From Meghimatium bilineatum (taxonomy: Eukaryota; Mollusca; Gastropoda; Stylommatophora; Philomycidae), in the NCBI GenBank assembly GCA_034231615.1, contig CM067311.1, forward strand, positions 26,440,015 through 26,504,014: 64,000 bases of DNA, read 5' to 3'. Below, piece after piece: positions 1-11,599 of the stretch (position 1 is its first letter; each line of letters begins with the position of its first letter). The position numbers and the translations under genes are program-made. The notes under the pieces were generated by a model. That model searched no databases. It had not been told where the DNA came from and saw nothing but the letters and a program-made list of their open reading frames with translations.

Positions 1-618
1 GTTGAAATAGAATGTGTTTATATGTCGCATAAAAAGAAAATTTTTTTAAATGTTTATACAAATGTGTTAATATGGCGCATATTTACATACAAAGTATATT
101 TTATAAAAATTTTAACTTCTGAATTTTGCACTATTGGAACTAAGCAGAAAAAGAATGTGCTTATATGACATATATTTATATACAAGGTAAATTTTGAAAA
201 AATATTTACTTCTGATGTTTGCACTATAGGAACTAAGTAGAAAAAGAATGTGTTAATATGGCGCATATTTACATACAAAGTATATTTTATAAAAATGTTT
301 ACTTCTGAATTTTGCACTATAGGAACTAAGTAGAAAAAGAATGTGTTTCTATGTCATATATTTATATACAAGTTAAATTTTATTAAAATATTTACTTCTG
401 ATCTGTGCACTATACGAACTAAGTAGAAAAAGAATGTGTTTATATGTCATATATTTATATACAAGGTAAATTTTATAAAACTATTTACTTCTGATTTTTG
501 CACTATAGGATCTAAGTAGAAAAAGAATGTCTTTATGTCGCATAAATATAAAAAAGTGAATTTTTTAAATGTTTATTTTTGAATTTTGCACTATAGGAAC
601 TAAGGAGAAAAAGAATGT
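1..618. repeat. 88-93 bp satellite array, block 1
   Basis: Tandem units share a core reading TTTGCACTATAGGAACTAAG, followed by TAGAAAAAGAATGTGTTTATATG and one of three interchangeable AT-rich spacers (tcgcataaaaag, tcatatatttatatacaagg, gcgcatatttacatacaaag). The core recurs every 88-93 bp. Short ORFs here only reflect the repeat period and are not genes. The block continues at 1426 after a LINE insertion. Confidence 0.93.
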
Positions 619-631
619 GTTTATATGTAAT

Positions 632-1412
632 GTTGTTCGTCCATCACAAGTGATGATGACCATTTGTTACATCCACTTTTGAAAATTCAATTTTAGTTAT
701 GTCCTTGATTATGAGTTCGTAGATGGCTAATGAACCCTATTCGAGCTGTAAATGTCCTTGGACAGTTTGGACATGGAATAACGACTGTAGATGGATCTTG
801 GTCTATCCGTGACTTTCTAGCTGCTCTCTGCTGTTGTGCTGCTAGATTTCTCTTCTTTTCACAAGATGATGCGCTCTTTTTTATTTTAGAACGCCATGTA
901 GATCTATTTTGTGCAAGTTCTTCCCATGTATCGTGGTCTATTTCAAAGGCTTTCAGTGAGTCCTTTAACGAGTCCTTGTAGCGCTTCCTTTGGCCACCTT
1001 GAGATCGTATACCCTTCTCTAGCTCACCAAAGAGAAGTATCTTTGGCAGACGATGGTCTGGCATACGCACCAAATGACCTGCCCAACGAATCTGTGTCTG
1101 CATCAGGATCGTGTCAATGCTTGGGATACCAGCTCTATCAAGGACAGTGGTATCTGGAATCTTGTCTTGCCATCTGATCTTCATAACTTTTCTGAGACAA
1201 TTTGTATGAAAATGATTGAGTTTTTTCACATGACGTCTATACACAGTCCATGTTTCACTAGCGTATAGCAGCACTGGAAGTACCACTGCTCTGTAAACTT
1301 TCAGCTTAGTCTGAAGGTTAATGCCATTTCTACGCCAAACATTTGCGTACAATCTGCAGAAAGTACTTGTGAAAATGACTTGCACTGGGGATTTTGATTA
1401 AAGTGAGGAAGA
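632..1412 (-). mobile_element. 5'-truncated LINE insertion with 13-bp target duplication
   Basis: Satellite sequence stops and resumes exactly here. The 13-mer GTTTATATGTAAT is present at 619-631 and again at 1413-1425, a perfect target-site duplication. The 3' end on the minus strand reads ...TGATGGACGAACAAC. The insert is 781 bp and keeps only the 3' part of the element, as expected from 5' truncation during target-primed reverse transcription. Confidence 0.92.
693..1385 (-). CDS. C-terminal part of a non-LTR reverse transcriptase with C2H2 finger
   Basis: The 230 codons give the end of an APE-type LINE ORF. The thumb/connection region contains LPVLLYASETWTVY, followed by the 'Q..RWAGHLVRMPD' stretch common to LINE C-termini and a basic, low-complexity linker. 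The protein ends in one C2H2 zinc finger (CPNCPRTF...HLRTH). The catalytic RT core and endonuclease are absent because the copy is 5'-truncated, so the first Met is an internal residue and not a true start. No frameshift or stop interrupts the preserved part, consistent with recent insertion. It has no host function that can be inferred. Confidence 0.85.
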   Translation of the reverse strand: MQVIFTSTFCRLYANVWRRNGINLQTKLKVYRAVVLPVLLYASETWTVYRRHVKKLNHFHTNCLRKVMKIRWQDKIPDTTVLDRAGIPSIDTILMQTQIRWAGHLVRMPDHRLPKILLFGELEKGIRSQGGQRKRYKDSLKDSLKAFEIDHDTWEELAQNRSTWRSKIKKSASSCEKKRNLAAQQQRAARKSRIDQDPSTVVIPCPNCPRTFTARIGFISHLRTHNQGHN

Positions 1413-1425
1413 GTTTATATGTAAT

Positions 1426-2072
1426 ATATTTATATACAAGGCAAATTTTATAATAATATTTACTTCTGATTTTTGCACTATAGGATCTAAGTAGAAAAAG
1501 AATGTGTTTATGTCGCATAAAAATAAAAAAAGGAAATTTTTTTAATGTTTATTTTTGAATTTTGCACTATAGGAACTAAGTAGAAAAAATAATATGTTAA
1601 TATGTCGCATATTTACATACATAGTATATTTTATAAAAATGTTTACTTCTGAATTTTGCACTATAGGAACTAAGTAGAAAAAGAATGTGTTTATATGTCA
1701 TATATTTATATACAAGGTAAATTTTGTAAAAATATTTACTTCTGATTTTTGCACTATAGGAACTAAGTAGAAATAGAATGTGTTTATATATCGCATAAAA
1801 AGAAAAAAGTAAATTTTTATAAGAATGTTTATTTTTGAATTTTGCACTATAGGATCTAAGTAGAAAAAGAATGTGTTTATGTCGCATAAAAAGAAAAAAG
1901 TAAATTTTTTTAAATGTTTATTTTTGATATTTGCACTATAGGAACTAAGTAGAAAAAGAATGTGTTTATATGTCGCATATTTACATACAAAGTATATTTT
2001 ATAAAATTGTTTACTTCTGAATTTTGCACTATAGGAATTAAGTAGAAATAGAATGTGTTTATATGTCGCATT
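1426..2072. repeat. 88-93 bp satellite array, block 1 continued
   Basis: Same unit as at 1-618, resuming directly after the LINE target duplication. About seven units. It ends where a plus-strand LINE fragment begins. Confidence 0.92.
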
Positions 2073-2073
2073 A

Positions 2074-2430
2074 AAATTGACAGAATTGATGCCTTTGAGA
2101 TGTGGGTATATAGAAGAATAGGGAGAACATCATGGAAAGAGAAGAAAACAAATAAAGAGGTGCTAAAGACTCTTAATATGAAGAAAGAACTACTAAGAGA
2201 AATAAAGATCAGGCAAATAAAATATTTTGGACACATTAAAAGACCTTATTGAAGACCTTAATTGAAGGTAAAGTCAAAGGCAGGCAGAGATACAAGTGGG
2301 AGAATAACATCACATGATAGACAGGTTACAGTCTAGCATAGTGCACCACCAAGACAAGAGACGGGATGTTAGAGATACGTTGCAGCCAACTTTCGTTGCG
2401 GAGATGGCACTTGATGATGATTTAATAGTG
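2074..2430 (+). mobile_element. RTE-like LINE 3' fragment (GATGAT-tailed family)
   Basis: Broken frames give 'DAFEMWVYRRIGRTSW', 'LNMKKELLREIKIRQIKYFGH' and, near the end, 'VAANFRCGDGT', followed by a GATGATGAT tail. The same 3' end recurs at 27.9-28.1, 28.2-28.74 and 31.06-31.48 kb. 5'-truncated copy with frameshifts. Confidence 0.82.
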
Positions 2431-2574
2431 CACTTTGAACTGTCTCCTCTTCTAATCTTTTTCAGGTTTAGGATAGGTTCCTTGTCTTCTCTTTTTACTT
2501 TCTTCTGTGGTGTTGTTATTGTTTGGTTTATTTTTTAGCTCAGTATTAGGTATTAGGTATGTTATCATCACCGG

Positions 2575-2898
2575 TCACGTCCATAGATGCTCCAACTTCC
2601 GCTTCAGTAAATCTCTCAGGGTATAACGGCTGATTCTTCTGATTCTTTGTTGGTTCACTACTCTTTTTGAAATCTTTGTCAGGGGTTCTCTTCGGGCCAT
2701 GCCCATCCTCACTCCCAATTCTTGCATTCTTGATATTGACTCATGCTTATTCATCTCAAAATCCTCTGATCGTGAGAACTCACGAAGAGCAGTGAGTATG
2801 TCTGCTCGGTCCATAGGCTGACTGTCTGTTGTGGTGACGAGACTAGCTAATTTGTCGGCCCGTTCATTTCCCCTCCACACCGGCATGTCCGGGGACAA
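2575..2898 (-). pseudogene. RNase H domain end of the I-group-like LINE
   Basis: Reads 'WRGNERADKLASLV' then 'DRADILTALREF' and 'KRKLEHLWT', matching the C-terminal RNase H and tail of the intact LINE at 44.9-48.5 kb (its GHVGVRGNERADQLA and RSEQLWMCP). Only the last third of the RNase H domain survives. The short upstream stretch before 'PVWRGNERAD' is the same motif with the His lost. Confidence 0.8.
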
Positions 2899-2909
2899 AA
2901 ATAAATTTT

Positions 2910-3620
2910 TCGCTCAGTATGACGGATCTATGGTCGATGTCTATGTGTATGTTTGGTCTGACCCTTGCATTTGTGATATCTTTCATTTGTTTCTGTTTGT
3001 GAAGATGTAATCGATCTAGGATGACTGTTGTAAGGTGTCCCATTTGTATCGAGTTTTAGTATGGCTCTGTGTTGATGGAAGATGTTTGTTATGATGAGTC
3101 TATGTTCCATACTTAAGTTTATGAGGTGTTCTCTGTTGTTGCGAACTGTACTTGTGTCAGCAAAGTTTCCCCATGCAAGTTTCATGTTCCCAATTTTTCT
3201 TTCCTACTCTTCCATTAGTAGTCCAAGATGTATAATATCTGTATTTGATTTTAATAAGTATTAATAGAAAGGTCTTCAAAAAGTATATGCTTTCTTCTTC
3301 ATTTTTGCCATTACATGTGCATAGATTTGTATTATTGTGCTTGTGGTTTCTTGTTCCATTATTTAAATTTTTATTAATTTCTATGAGATATATTCTACAT
3401 TGGTTATGAGTCAGGCTTTGTTCTGATGTAAAAGGAACCCTACTCCGCGTTTTCTTTTCTCTTGTGGGTTCACCCTGCTCCATATTAATACATAGTTATT
3501 TAATACTCGCTTGATGATGTTTCCTTTTTTCTGGTGCCTGCTATGACTAGGATATCTGTGTTTGTTTTTTCCATGAATTACTAGTTCCTGTATTTTGTCG
3601 GCTAACCCACACACGTTAAC
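2910..3620 (-). pseudogene. LINE endonuclease-domain fragment
   Basis: Three minus-strand frames joined by frameshifts read 'VLIWSRVNPQEKRKRGVGFL', then 'NGRVGKKNWEHETCMG' and 'NREHLINLSMEHRLIITN'. These follow the order of the exonuclease/endonuclease/phosphatase domain of 'craniofacial-development-protein-2-like' LINE ORFs (GVGxL, then DFNGRVG, then N..G..L..F....L.ITNT). Decayed; no intact ORF. Confidence 0.7.
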
Positions 3621-3749
3621 GTCCGTTGATGGATTTTGTTTCTTTAATCAAGTCTGGGTCATTCAGTCGATCGTTGGATTAATCAATTAACATTGTAAAG
3701 TCCAGACCGATTTGTGTAACAGAAGTCAGTTCATTTTAATTCTTTTTCA

Positions 3750-4460
3750 TTCTACTCATCGCAGGACAAATAGTTCTCCAAATCAATTCATCAAAAACAA
3801 AATTTATGGGATTCACTAATTTACCTAAAGCAATTACTTTAAATGGACAAATACTTGAAAAGGTACACAAATTGTCCTATCTAGGAAGCAAATTAACCTC
3901 AACAGTGATGTCATGATAGAAATTACAACTCGAATTGCACTAGCATAAAGTGCCTCTAACAGACTGTCTAATATCTGGAGGTCAAAATCAATCAACACAT
4001 GCATGAAAATGTGCTTATTTAATTCCTGTGTTATTCCGGTGCTATCATATGGATGTGAGAGCTGGAAAAGCTCTTTATCTTCAGCAAAGAAATTACTGAG
4101 TTTTGAGAACAAATGTCTTTGTAGGATAACTAACACCCATTGGAGTGAATTCAAATCGAATGATAAAATCAGAGAAGAGACACATCAAAATTTCATCACA
4201 GATGTTATCAGAAAGCGCAGTTGGTCTTACATCTGGCATGTCTTATGTGCAGACATCAACAGAATACACCACCAATCTCTTGAATGGATATCTACAGGCA
4301 AAAGAGCCAGGTATAGACCAAAAGAAATATTCAGAAGAACAATACTTAGAGAAAGGAAAACAATCAATATCCATACTATTCAAGAACTGCACGGAATAGC
4401 ATTGAACAGACAGAATTCATCTGATCTCTGCCCTAACTTCAGTGCAAAAGGAAAATGAAT
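3750..4460 (+). mobile_element. LINE RT C-terminal fragment (SYGCESW family)
   Basis: Contains 'FNSCVIPVLSYGCESW', 'FENKCLCRI', 'IRKRSWSYIWHVL' and 'YRPKEIFRRTILRERKTI', the usual order after the RT palm in this LINE type. The upstream part (from about 3770, 'KLSYLGSKLTS') is in another frame. It ends in an (ATGA)n-like tail at 4448-4465. A minus-strand relative is at 19,990-20,480. Confidence 0.82.
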
Positions 4461-4574
4461 GAATGATTAATAATTTTTAATGATAATGACATTTCTTGTC
4501 GTCAACTTTGTTATCCGCCATATGGCTACTCCATTTATTTTTATGTTGTCAGATTTTTAAGAAAAGATAAATTT

Positions 4575-5248
4575 TTTAAATGTTTATACGAATGTGTTAA
4601 TATGGCGCATATTTACATACAAAGTATATTTTATAAAAATGTTTACTTCTGAATTTTGCACTATAGGAACTAAGTAGAAATAGAATGTGTTTATATGTCG
4701 CATAAAAAAGGAAATTTTTTTTATATGTTTATTTTTGAATTTTGCACTATATGATCTAAGTAGAAAAATAATGTGTTTATATGTCGCATAGAAAGAAAAA
4801 AGGAAATTTTATAAAAATGTTTATTTTTTAATTTTGCACTATAGGAAATAAGTAGAAAAAGAATGTGTTTATATGTAATATATTTATATACAAGGCACAT
4901 TTTATAATAATATTTACTTCTGATTTTTGCACTATAGGAACTAAGTAGAAATAGAATGTGTTTATATGTCGCATAAAAAGAAAAAAGTACATTTTTTTAA
5001 GTGTTTATTTTTTGTATTTTGAAATATAGGATCTAAGTAGAAAAAGAATGTGTTTATGTCGCATAAAAAAAAAGGGTAAATTTTTTTTTTAATGTTTATT
5101 TTTTAAAGTTGCACTATAGGAACTAAGTAGAAAAATAATGTGTTTATATGTCATATATTTATATACAAGGTAAATTTTATTAAAATATTTACTTCTGATC
5201 TGTGCACTATAGGAACTAAGTAGAAAAATAATGTGTTTATATGTCATA
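4575..5248. repeat. 88-93 bp satellite array, block 2 left half
   Basis: Same satellite unit as at position 1. Preceded at 4446-4575 by a flank (AAAAGGAAAATGAATGAAT ... CCGCCATATGGCT) that is repeated at 9348-9475 before block 3. Interrupted at 5251 by a DNA transposon. Confidence 0.92.
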
Positions 5249-5250
5249 TA

Positions 5251-7248
5251 CCGTTAAATTCTGAATATAAACCCATCCGATTGTAGGCCGATAACCTAAC
5301 TACCCCTTCCCAAAAGTGGAGAAAGTCGAAAGTCCGACTATAGACCGACATCCCCAACTTAACAAAGCCGGCAATAATGAACTTCATCATCATAAGAAAG
5401 AACCGACATGCTAAATGGAAATTAACACAAACTTTTGCAACTCTAAGAAAATAGCATTCCTTTCATTTGCTTCACTCATGTAACTTGAATGAATCAAGGA
5501 ATGAAACCCCGGTGGCTACTGTATTCTGGATCAATATATCCGAAAATAATGAATACCCGGTAGGCTGACTTCCCTATCCATGACTATAGACGGTTTATGA
5601 GGTGGCAAGACTTTGGGGAACAAAGTTTTTCCTGAATGAATTGTCTGTGTTGGGTGTCTGGACGTTATGACGCGGAACAGCGCTAGTGAATAGTAATTAC
5701 TATGTAACTATTATGTCACTGGCTTCTGACAGTGATGTTTAAGTGGGAAATGATGAAAGGCAAGACAGCAAGATCACGTTTGTTTTTATAAGATACAGAA
5801 GAGTTTGAACTTTGTTCCTGGTTATGTTTACCATGTGGGGAGAATACGGTAATAAAATAAACATAACAGAGGATTGTGAAATTGATCTCTTCTTCCACTA
5901 AATGTACAGTGGTTGGGGGAGGGAATCAATTACAGTGCAATTTTACTACAAAATGCCTATGATGTGTTGTGATTTGGAACCCGTTTCAAATCTTCTATAA
6001 AGAAAGATTACATTTTAGTCACTTATCTGAATGGCATCACATAATGTGAGGGAAACGTGGATTGGTTGAGCCGATTGAAATGGGTAGGGCCAGTAGTCCA
6101 TCTGCAGCCTCAGTGGGCTGGACTAATTAACAGAATATACAGAGTACCAGTATGTAACTACCGGTATTTGCCACCGAGTTCTCACAAAAATATTGCAGAC
6201 AGTCATTCCCCGGCTTTGTTTTTAAAAGATACAGAATCAACAGTTTGAACTTAACGAGTTTGAACTTTGTGTGACCCGTATGTTTACCGTATACAGTAAT
6301 ATAAACATGAGGCACAGCTCAGACGAGTTTCACTATTTATTTATCTCCGCCATCCCCCCAACACTGCCTAAGTAGCAAAGTTTTGGATGTCAGTTACATG
6401 TTTGTGCAAGACCGTGTTTGTGCAAGACCGTTGAATGTAGAAAAAGACCTCTGTACAGAATTAATTAGGACTTCATTCTTTATGTTTCTGATTATTGTCT
6501 TGGTCCCTATTTATATACTTGGAGTCGCATGTTAAAAATTGGCAAGGCCGACCAGCACATGCACGGAAATACTCAAAATCTGCCTTTGATGTGTTTTTAC
6601 ATTTTCTGTACACTGGTCTTATAACCTAGTAGACGGTCAGTAACTGTTGTAACATTTGCTTTACCCAAAATGAAAGTGTGTGACAGTGTTTAGACTACTG
6701 GTAGTCGGTGTTTCCCTACACAAACAAGACTGGGCCTTGATGATAAACATGTGTTACTGGTAGATCAGCTTAGGCTACCGTATTTCGTTTTTTCACAGAC
6801 CATTACCGTATTTTGGTCAATATATAAAAAACGGTAATACCCATTGCTAAAAATAGCATTTCCGGGGAAATTAAGCTCAGTAAAAATGGCGGGCATGGCA
6901 TGTCGGAAATAACGATATAGACCTAGTTAAGTGAGTTTTATCAAGAAATATCGGAGGTTTCGAAGGAAATATTGTATGATATATAGAAATTAATGTAATT
7001 AGAGGCTTAGCAGTATGGTAGTACGCTCTAGATTGTTGGAGAGCCCTAGTCATTTTATCCTGGCTTAATATATCGGGACATGTGAGTTGTCACTGGCATT
7101 TTTTTAAAAGTGTTTTTTATCCTTTTTTACTGTGATTTGGACGTAATTTCTTTTTTTAATTTGATGTTACTCGATTATAAGACGAAGAGTATGAAGCCAT
7201 CTCTGTTTATTGTCCAAAAATTCTCGGGTTATACACGGAATTTAACGG
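5251..7248. mobile_element. 1,998-bp TA-flanked DNA transposon, non-autonomous
   Basis: The insert splits a satellite unit: left side ...atgtcaTATA, right side TATTTATATAC..., giving a TA duplication (5249-5250 and 7249-7250). The ends are inverted: left CCGTTAAATTCTGAATATAA, right (reverse complement) CCGTTAAATTCCGTGTATAA. No transposase ORF was found; the short ORFs at 5716-5898, 6057-6248 and 7110-7316 match nothing recognised. Two internal segments (about 5780-5870 and 6215-6310) resemble each other (tttgtttttataagatacag, ...gagtttgaactttgt). The ends fit the Tc1/mariner or ISL2EU-like groups that use TA; family not settled. Confidence 0.85.
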
Positions 7249-7250
7249 TA

Positions 7251-7975
7251 TTTATATACAAGGTAAATTTTATTAAATTGTTTACTTCTGATTTTTGCAC
7301 TATAGGAACTAAGTAGAAATAGAATGTGTTTATATGTCGCATAAAAAGGAAATTTTTTTAAATGTTTATTTTTGAATTTTGCACTATAGGATCTAAGTAG
7401 AAAAATAATGTGTTTATATGTCGCATAAAAAGAAAAGGGTTTTTTTTTTTCATGTTTATTTTTGAATTTTGCAATATAAGAACTAAGTAGAAAAAGAATG
7501 TCTTTATATGTCGCATAAAAAGAAAAGGGTAAATTTTTTTTAAATGTTTATTTTTTTAATTTTTCACTATAGGAACTAAGTAGAAAAAAATAATGTGTTA
7601 ATATGTTGCATATTTACATACAAATTATATTTTATAAAAATGTTTACTTCTGAATTTTGCACTATAGGAACTAAGTAGAAAAAGAATGTGTTTATATGTC
7701 ATATATTTATATACAAGGTAAATTTTATAAAAATATTTACTTCTGATTTTTGCACGATAGGAACTAAGTAGAAATAGAATGTGTTTATGTGTCGCATAAA
7801 AGGAAAAAAATACATTTTTTTTAAATATTTATTTTTGAATTTTGCACTATACAAACTAAGTAGAAAAGAATGTGTTTATGTCGCATAAAACGAAAAGAGT
7901 AAATTTTTTTTAATGTTTATTTTTGAATTTTACACTATAGGAACTAAGTAGAAAAGAGAATGTGTTTATATGTCT
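7251..7975. repeat. 88-93 bp satellite array, block 2 right half
   Basis: Continuation of block 2 after the transposon; ends at a sharp boundary (tgtctctatactggagtcgg) that is also the right boundary of block 3 at 10,428. Confidence 0.92.
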
Positions 7976-8347
7976 CTATACTGGAGTCGGCCATGCTTTG
8001 ACCTATGGGATGGGACAGTCAATACTACTCTGAATTCTCCTTAATTGTCTTTTACAACATGCATGTCAGGTCACAGTGTTGCCATTTTCCTTTTTAGGTC
8101 AAAGTGACAAACAAGCAAAGTTGAAGTTTGTTTTGAATCATAAACAAATTAATCACAAAAAACAAAACATAATCCAAGCCACAATTACTTCTAACTCTTA
8201 CTTTTGCATATCTATGTTCACCGCTAATTGTTCTGCTTCATTTTCCCTGGCAAGGATAAGATAACCTTGGTGGTTAAATTGTATATCAGGTGGACCTTCA
8301 TCTGAAAAAATGTGCATACAAAATTTGTATTAAATTAAAATAAATGT

Positions 8348-8520
8348 GTACAGAGTTTTCAAGTTATAGAAGATTGTTTGACTCAATGTGTCCAGAGTAT
8401 TCAAACTCCAGAAGATTGTTCGACTTATTGTTTTCAGAGAATTCAAGTTCCAGAAGATTGTTTGACTCAATGTGTCCAGAGTTTTCAAGTTCTAGAAGAT
8501 TGTTCGACTCAATGTGACAC
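8348..8520. repeat. 42-bp tandem repeat, about 4 units
   Basis: Units contain AGAAGATTGTTCGACTCAAT and translate on the minus strand as a 14-residue repeat (HIESNNLLELENSG and variants) within a 75-codon ORF (8364-8591). The same repeat lies at 10,804-10,976 in copy 2. The open frame may simply follow from a repeat length divisible by three. Confidence 0.85.
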
Positions 8521-8847
8521 TTGGATGCAGTGCCAAATCTTTGTATACTAGCAACCTGCAGTATTCTACTCTGATGGGGACTCGCAGACATAAAAAATAA
8601 TTTGAAGTAAGTGGTTATAGAAACATAATTAATACTAGCTTACAGGTACAAACATCAATAATCTCATGCCATACAACACTTTATGGGAAGAACGTTAGCA
8701 AGACAACAGTATTAGATTACCACTTTCCACATCTGGAGACAGGAGGACACCACTTCATACCCATCTAGCAGTTATTTTAGAATTAACTCAGGAATAGATG
8801 AGAAGCAAATATATTTTTAGTTCATAACCGAAGTCACAGTAAAACTC

Positions 8848-9125
8848 ACATTTAACACTCAGATGATATTTGATGTCATGCATGAACTCAGAGGCACACA
8901 GAGACTGAAGTCACGGTAAAACTCACATTTAACAGATGATATTTGATGTCACGCATGAACTCAGAGGCACACAGAGACTGAAGCCACGGTAAAACTCACG
9001 TTTAACAGATATTTGATGTCACGCATGAACTCAGAGGAACACAGAGACTGAAGTCACAGTAAAACTTACGTTTAACACTCAGATGACATTTGATGTCACG
9101 CATGAACTCAGAGGTACACAGAGAT
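8848..9125. repeat. 70-76 bp tandem repeat, about 4 units
   Basis: Units carry tgatatttgatgtcacgcat, gaactcagaggcacacagag and aaactcac. Only one unit is present at the matching place in copy 2 (about 11,290-11,360), so unit number changed after or during the duplication. Confidence 0.88.
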
Positions 9126-9474
9126 AACTTGACATTTTCTGGGACAGAGAACTGGTGTCGCACACCTTCCCATGAAAGTAGACTTGAAGCTCTTGTGTAC
9201 TGGAAGTAAAAAATAACAGTTTTTTATAATCAAATTTTCTGACAAAATTAGAAATAATTTTTCCATCGGCACTTCAGCATTTGCTATTGTGCTTCAATTT
9301 TGATCTGCTGTACCATGTTATATATCCTTCATGCTGTTAATTCAACAAAAGGAAAATGAATGAATTTTTAATAATTTTTAATGATAACTAAATTTCTTGT
9401 CGTCAACCTTGTTATCCGCCATATGGCTGCTCCATTTATTTTTATGTTGTCAGATTTTTAAGAAAAGAAAACAT

Positions 9475-10428
9475 TTTAAAATGTTTATACGAATGTGTTA
9501 ATATGGCGCATATTTACATACAAAGTATATTTTATAAACATGTTTACTTATGAATTTTGCACTATAGGAACTAAGTAGAAAAAGAATGTGTTTATGTCGC
9601 ATAAATATAAAAAAGTAAATTTTTTTCATGATTATTTTTGAATTTTGCACTATAGGAACTAAGTAGAAAAAGAATGTGTTTATATGTAATATATTTATAT
9701 ACAAGGCAAAATTTATAATAATATTTACTTCTAATTTTTGCACTATAGGAACTAAGCAGAAATAGAATGTGTTTATATGTCGCATACAAAGAAAAAAGAA
9801 CATTATTTTTAATGTTTATTTTTTAATTTTGCACTATAAGAACTAAGTAGAAAAAGAATGTCTTTATATGTCGCATAAAAAGAAAAGGGTAAATTTTTTT
9901 TTAATGTTTATTTTTTAATTTTGCACTATAGGAACTAAGTAGAAAAAAATAATGTGTTAATATGTTGCATATTTACATACAAATTATATTTTATAAAAAT
10001 ATTTACTTCTGAATTTTGCACTATAGGAACTAAGTAGAAAAAGAATGTGTTTATATGTCATATATTTATATACAAGGTAAATTTTATAAAAATATTTACT
10101 TCTGATTTTTGCACGATAGGAACTAAGTAGAAATAGAATGTGTTTATGTGTCGCATAAAAGGAAAAAAAGTAAAAATTTTTTTAATGTTTATTTTTGAAC
10201 TTTTGTACTATAGGAACTAAGTAGAAAAAAATAATGTGTTAATATGTTGCATATTTACATACAAAGTATATTTTATAAAAATGTTTATTTTTTAATTTTG
10301 CACTACATGATCTAAGTAGAAAAAGAATGTGTTTATGTCGCATAAAAAGAAAGAAGGAAATATTTTTTAATGTTTATTTTTTAATTTTGCACTATAGGAA
10401 CTAAGTAGAAAAAGAATGTGTTTATATG
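9475..10428. repeat. 88-93 bp satellite array, block 3
   Basis: Same satellite, between the repeated left flank (9348-9475) and copy 2 of the right flank. About ten units. Confidence 0.92.
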
Positions 10429-11495
10429 TCTCTATACTGGAGTCGGCCATGCTTTGACCTATGGGATGGGACAGTCAATACTACTCTGAATTCTCCTTAA
10501 TTGTCTTTTACAACATGCATGTCAGGTCACAGTGTTGCCATTTTCCTTTTTAGGTCAAAGTGACAAACAAGCAAAGTTGAAGTTTGTTTTGAATCATAAA
10601 CAAATTAATCACAAAAAACAAAACATAATCCAAGCCACAATTACTTCTAACTCTTACTTTTGCATATCTATGTTCACCGCTAATTGTTCTACTTCATTTT
10701 CCCTGGCAAGGATAAGATAACCTTGGTAGTTAAATTGTATATCAGGTGGACCTTCATCTGAAAAAATGTGCATACAAAATTTGTATTAAATTAAAATAAA
10801 TGTGTACAGAGTTTTCAAGTTATAGAAGATTGTTTGACTCAATGTGTCCAGAGTATTCAAACTCCAGAAGATTGTTCGACTTATTGTTTTCAGAGAATTC
10901 AAGTTCCAGAAGATTGTTTGACTCAATGTGTCCAGAGTTTTCAAGTTCTAGAAGATTGTTCGACTCAATGTGACACTTGGATGCAGTGCCAAATCTTTGT
11001 ATACTAGCAACCTGCAGTATTCTACTCTGATGGGGACTCGCAGACATAAAAAATAATTTGAAGTAAGTGGTTATAGAAACATAATTAATACTAGCTTACA
11101 GGTACAAACATCAATAATCTCATGCCATACAACACTGTATGGGAAGAACGTTAGCAGGACGACAGTATTAGATTACCACTTTCCACATCTGGAGACTGGA
11201 GGACACCACTTCATATCCATCTAGCAGTTATTTTAGAGTTAACTCAGGAATAGATGAGAAGCAAATATATTTTTAGTTCATAACCAAAGTCACAGTAAAA
11301 CTCACATTTAACACTCAGATGATATTTGATGTCATGCATGAACTCAGAGGTACACAGAGATAACTTGACATTTTCTGGGACAGAGAACTGGTGCCGTACA
11401 CCTTCAAAAGAAATTAGACTTGAAGCTCTTGTGTACTGGAAGTAAAAAATAACAGTTTTTTATAATCAAATTTTCTGACAAAATTAGAAATAAAT
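10429..11495. repeat. Duplicated right flank of the satellite, copy 2
   Basis: Second copy of 7976-9240, including the 42-bp repeat (10,804-10,976) and one unit of the 70-76 bp repeat. Similarity ends near 'gacaaaattagaaata', after which the two copies diverge. Confidence 0.9.
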
Positions 11496-11599
11496 GTTTT
11501 CCCTGGGAAGCTAAGAAGAGGAGGATCTCCGCAAAATAGCAGTGGCTTTTCATTGCATCCTTAAGAATACCTCCGCAGCTAAGGGGTTAACAATTCTAT

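Larger units (their letters stand above)
7976..9240. repeat. Duplicated right flank of the satellite, copy 1
   Basis: Nearly identical to 10,429-11,495 over its length, starting tctctatactggagtcggcc. The 62-codon ORFs at 8076 and 10,532 differ by one residue and no family is recognised, so they are not called as genes. Copy 1 is longer because it carries about four units of a 70-76 bp repeat where copy 2 has one. Confidence 0.9.

Noticed and set aside
8364..8591. 75-codon ORF with 14-residue repeats, present in both duplicates
   Set aside because: Open in both copies, but the duplicates are too similar for that to show selection; no signal peptide or family is seen.
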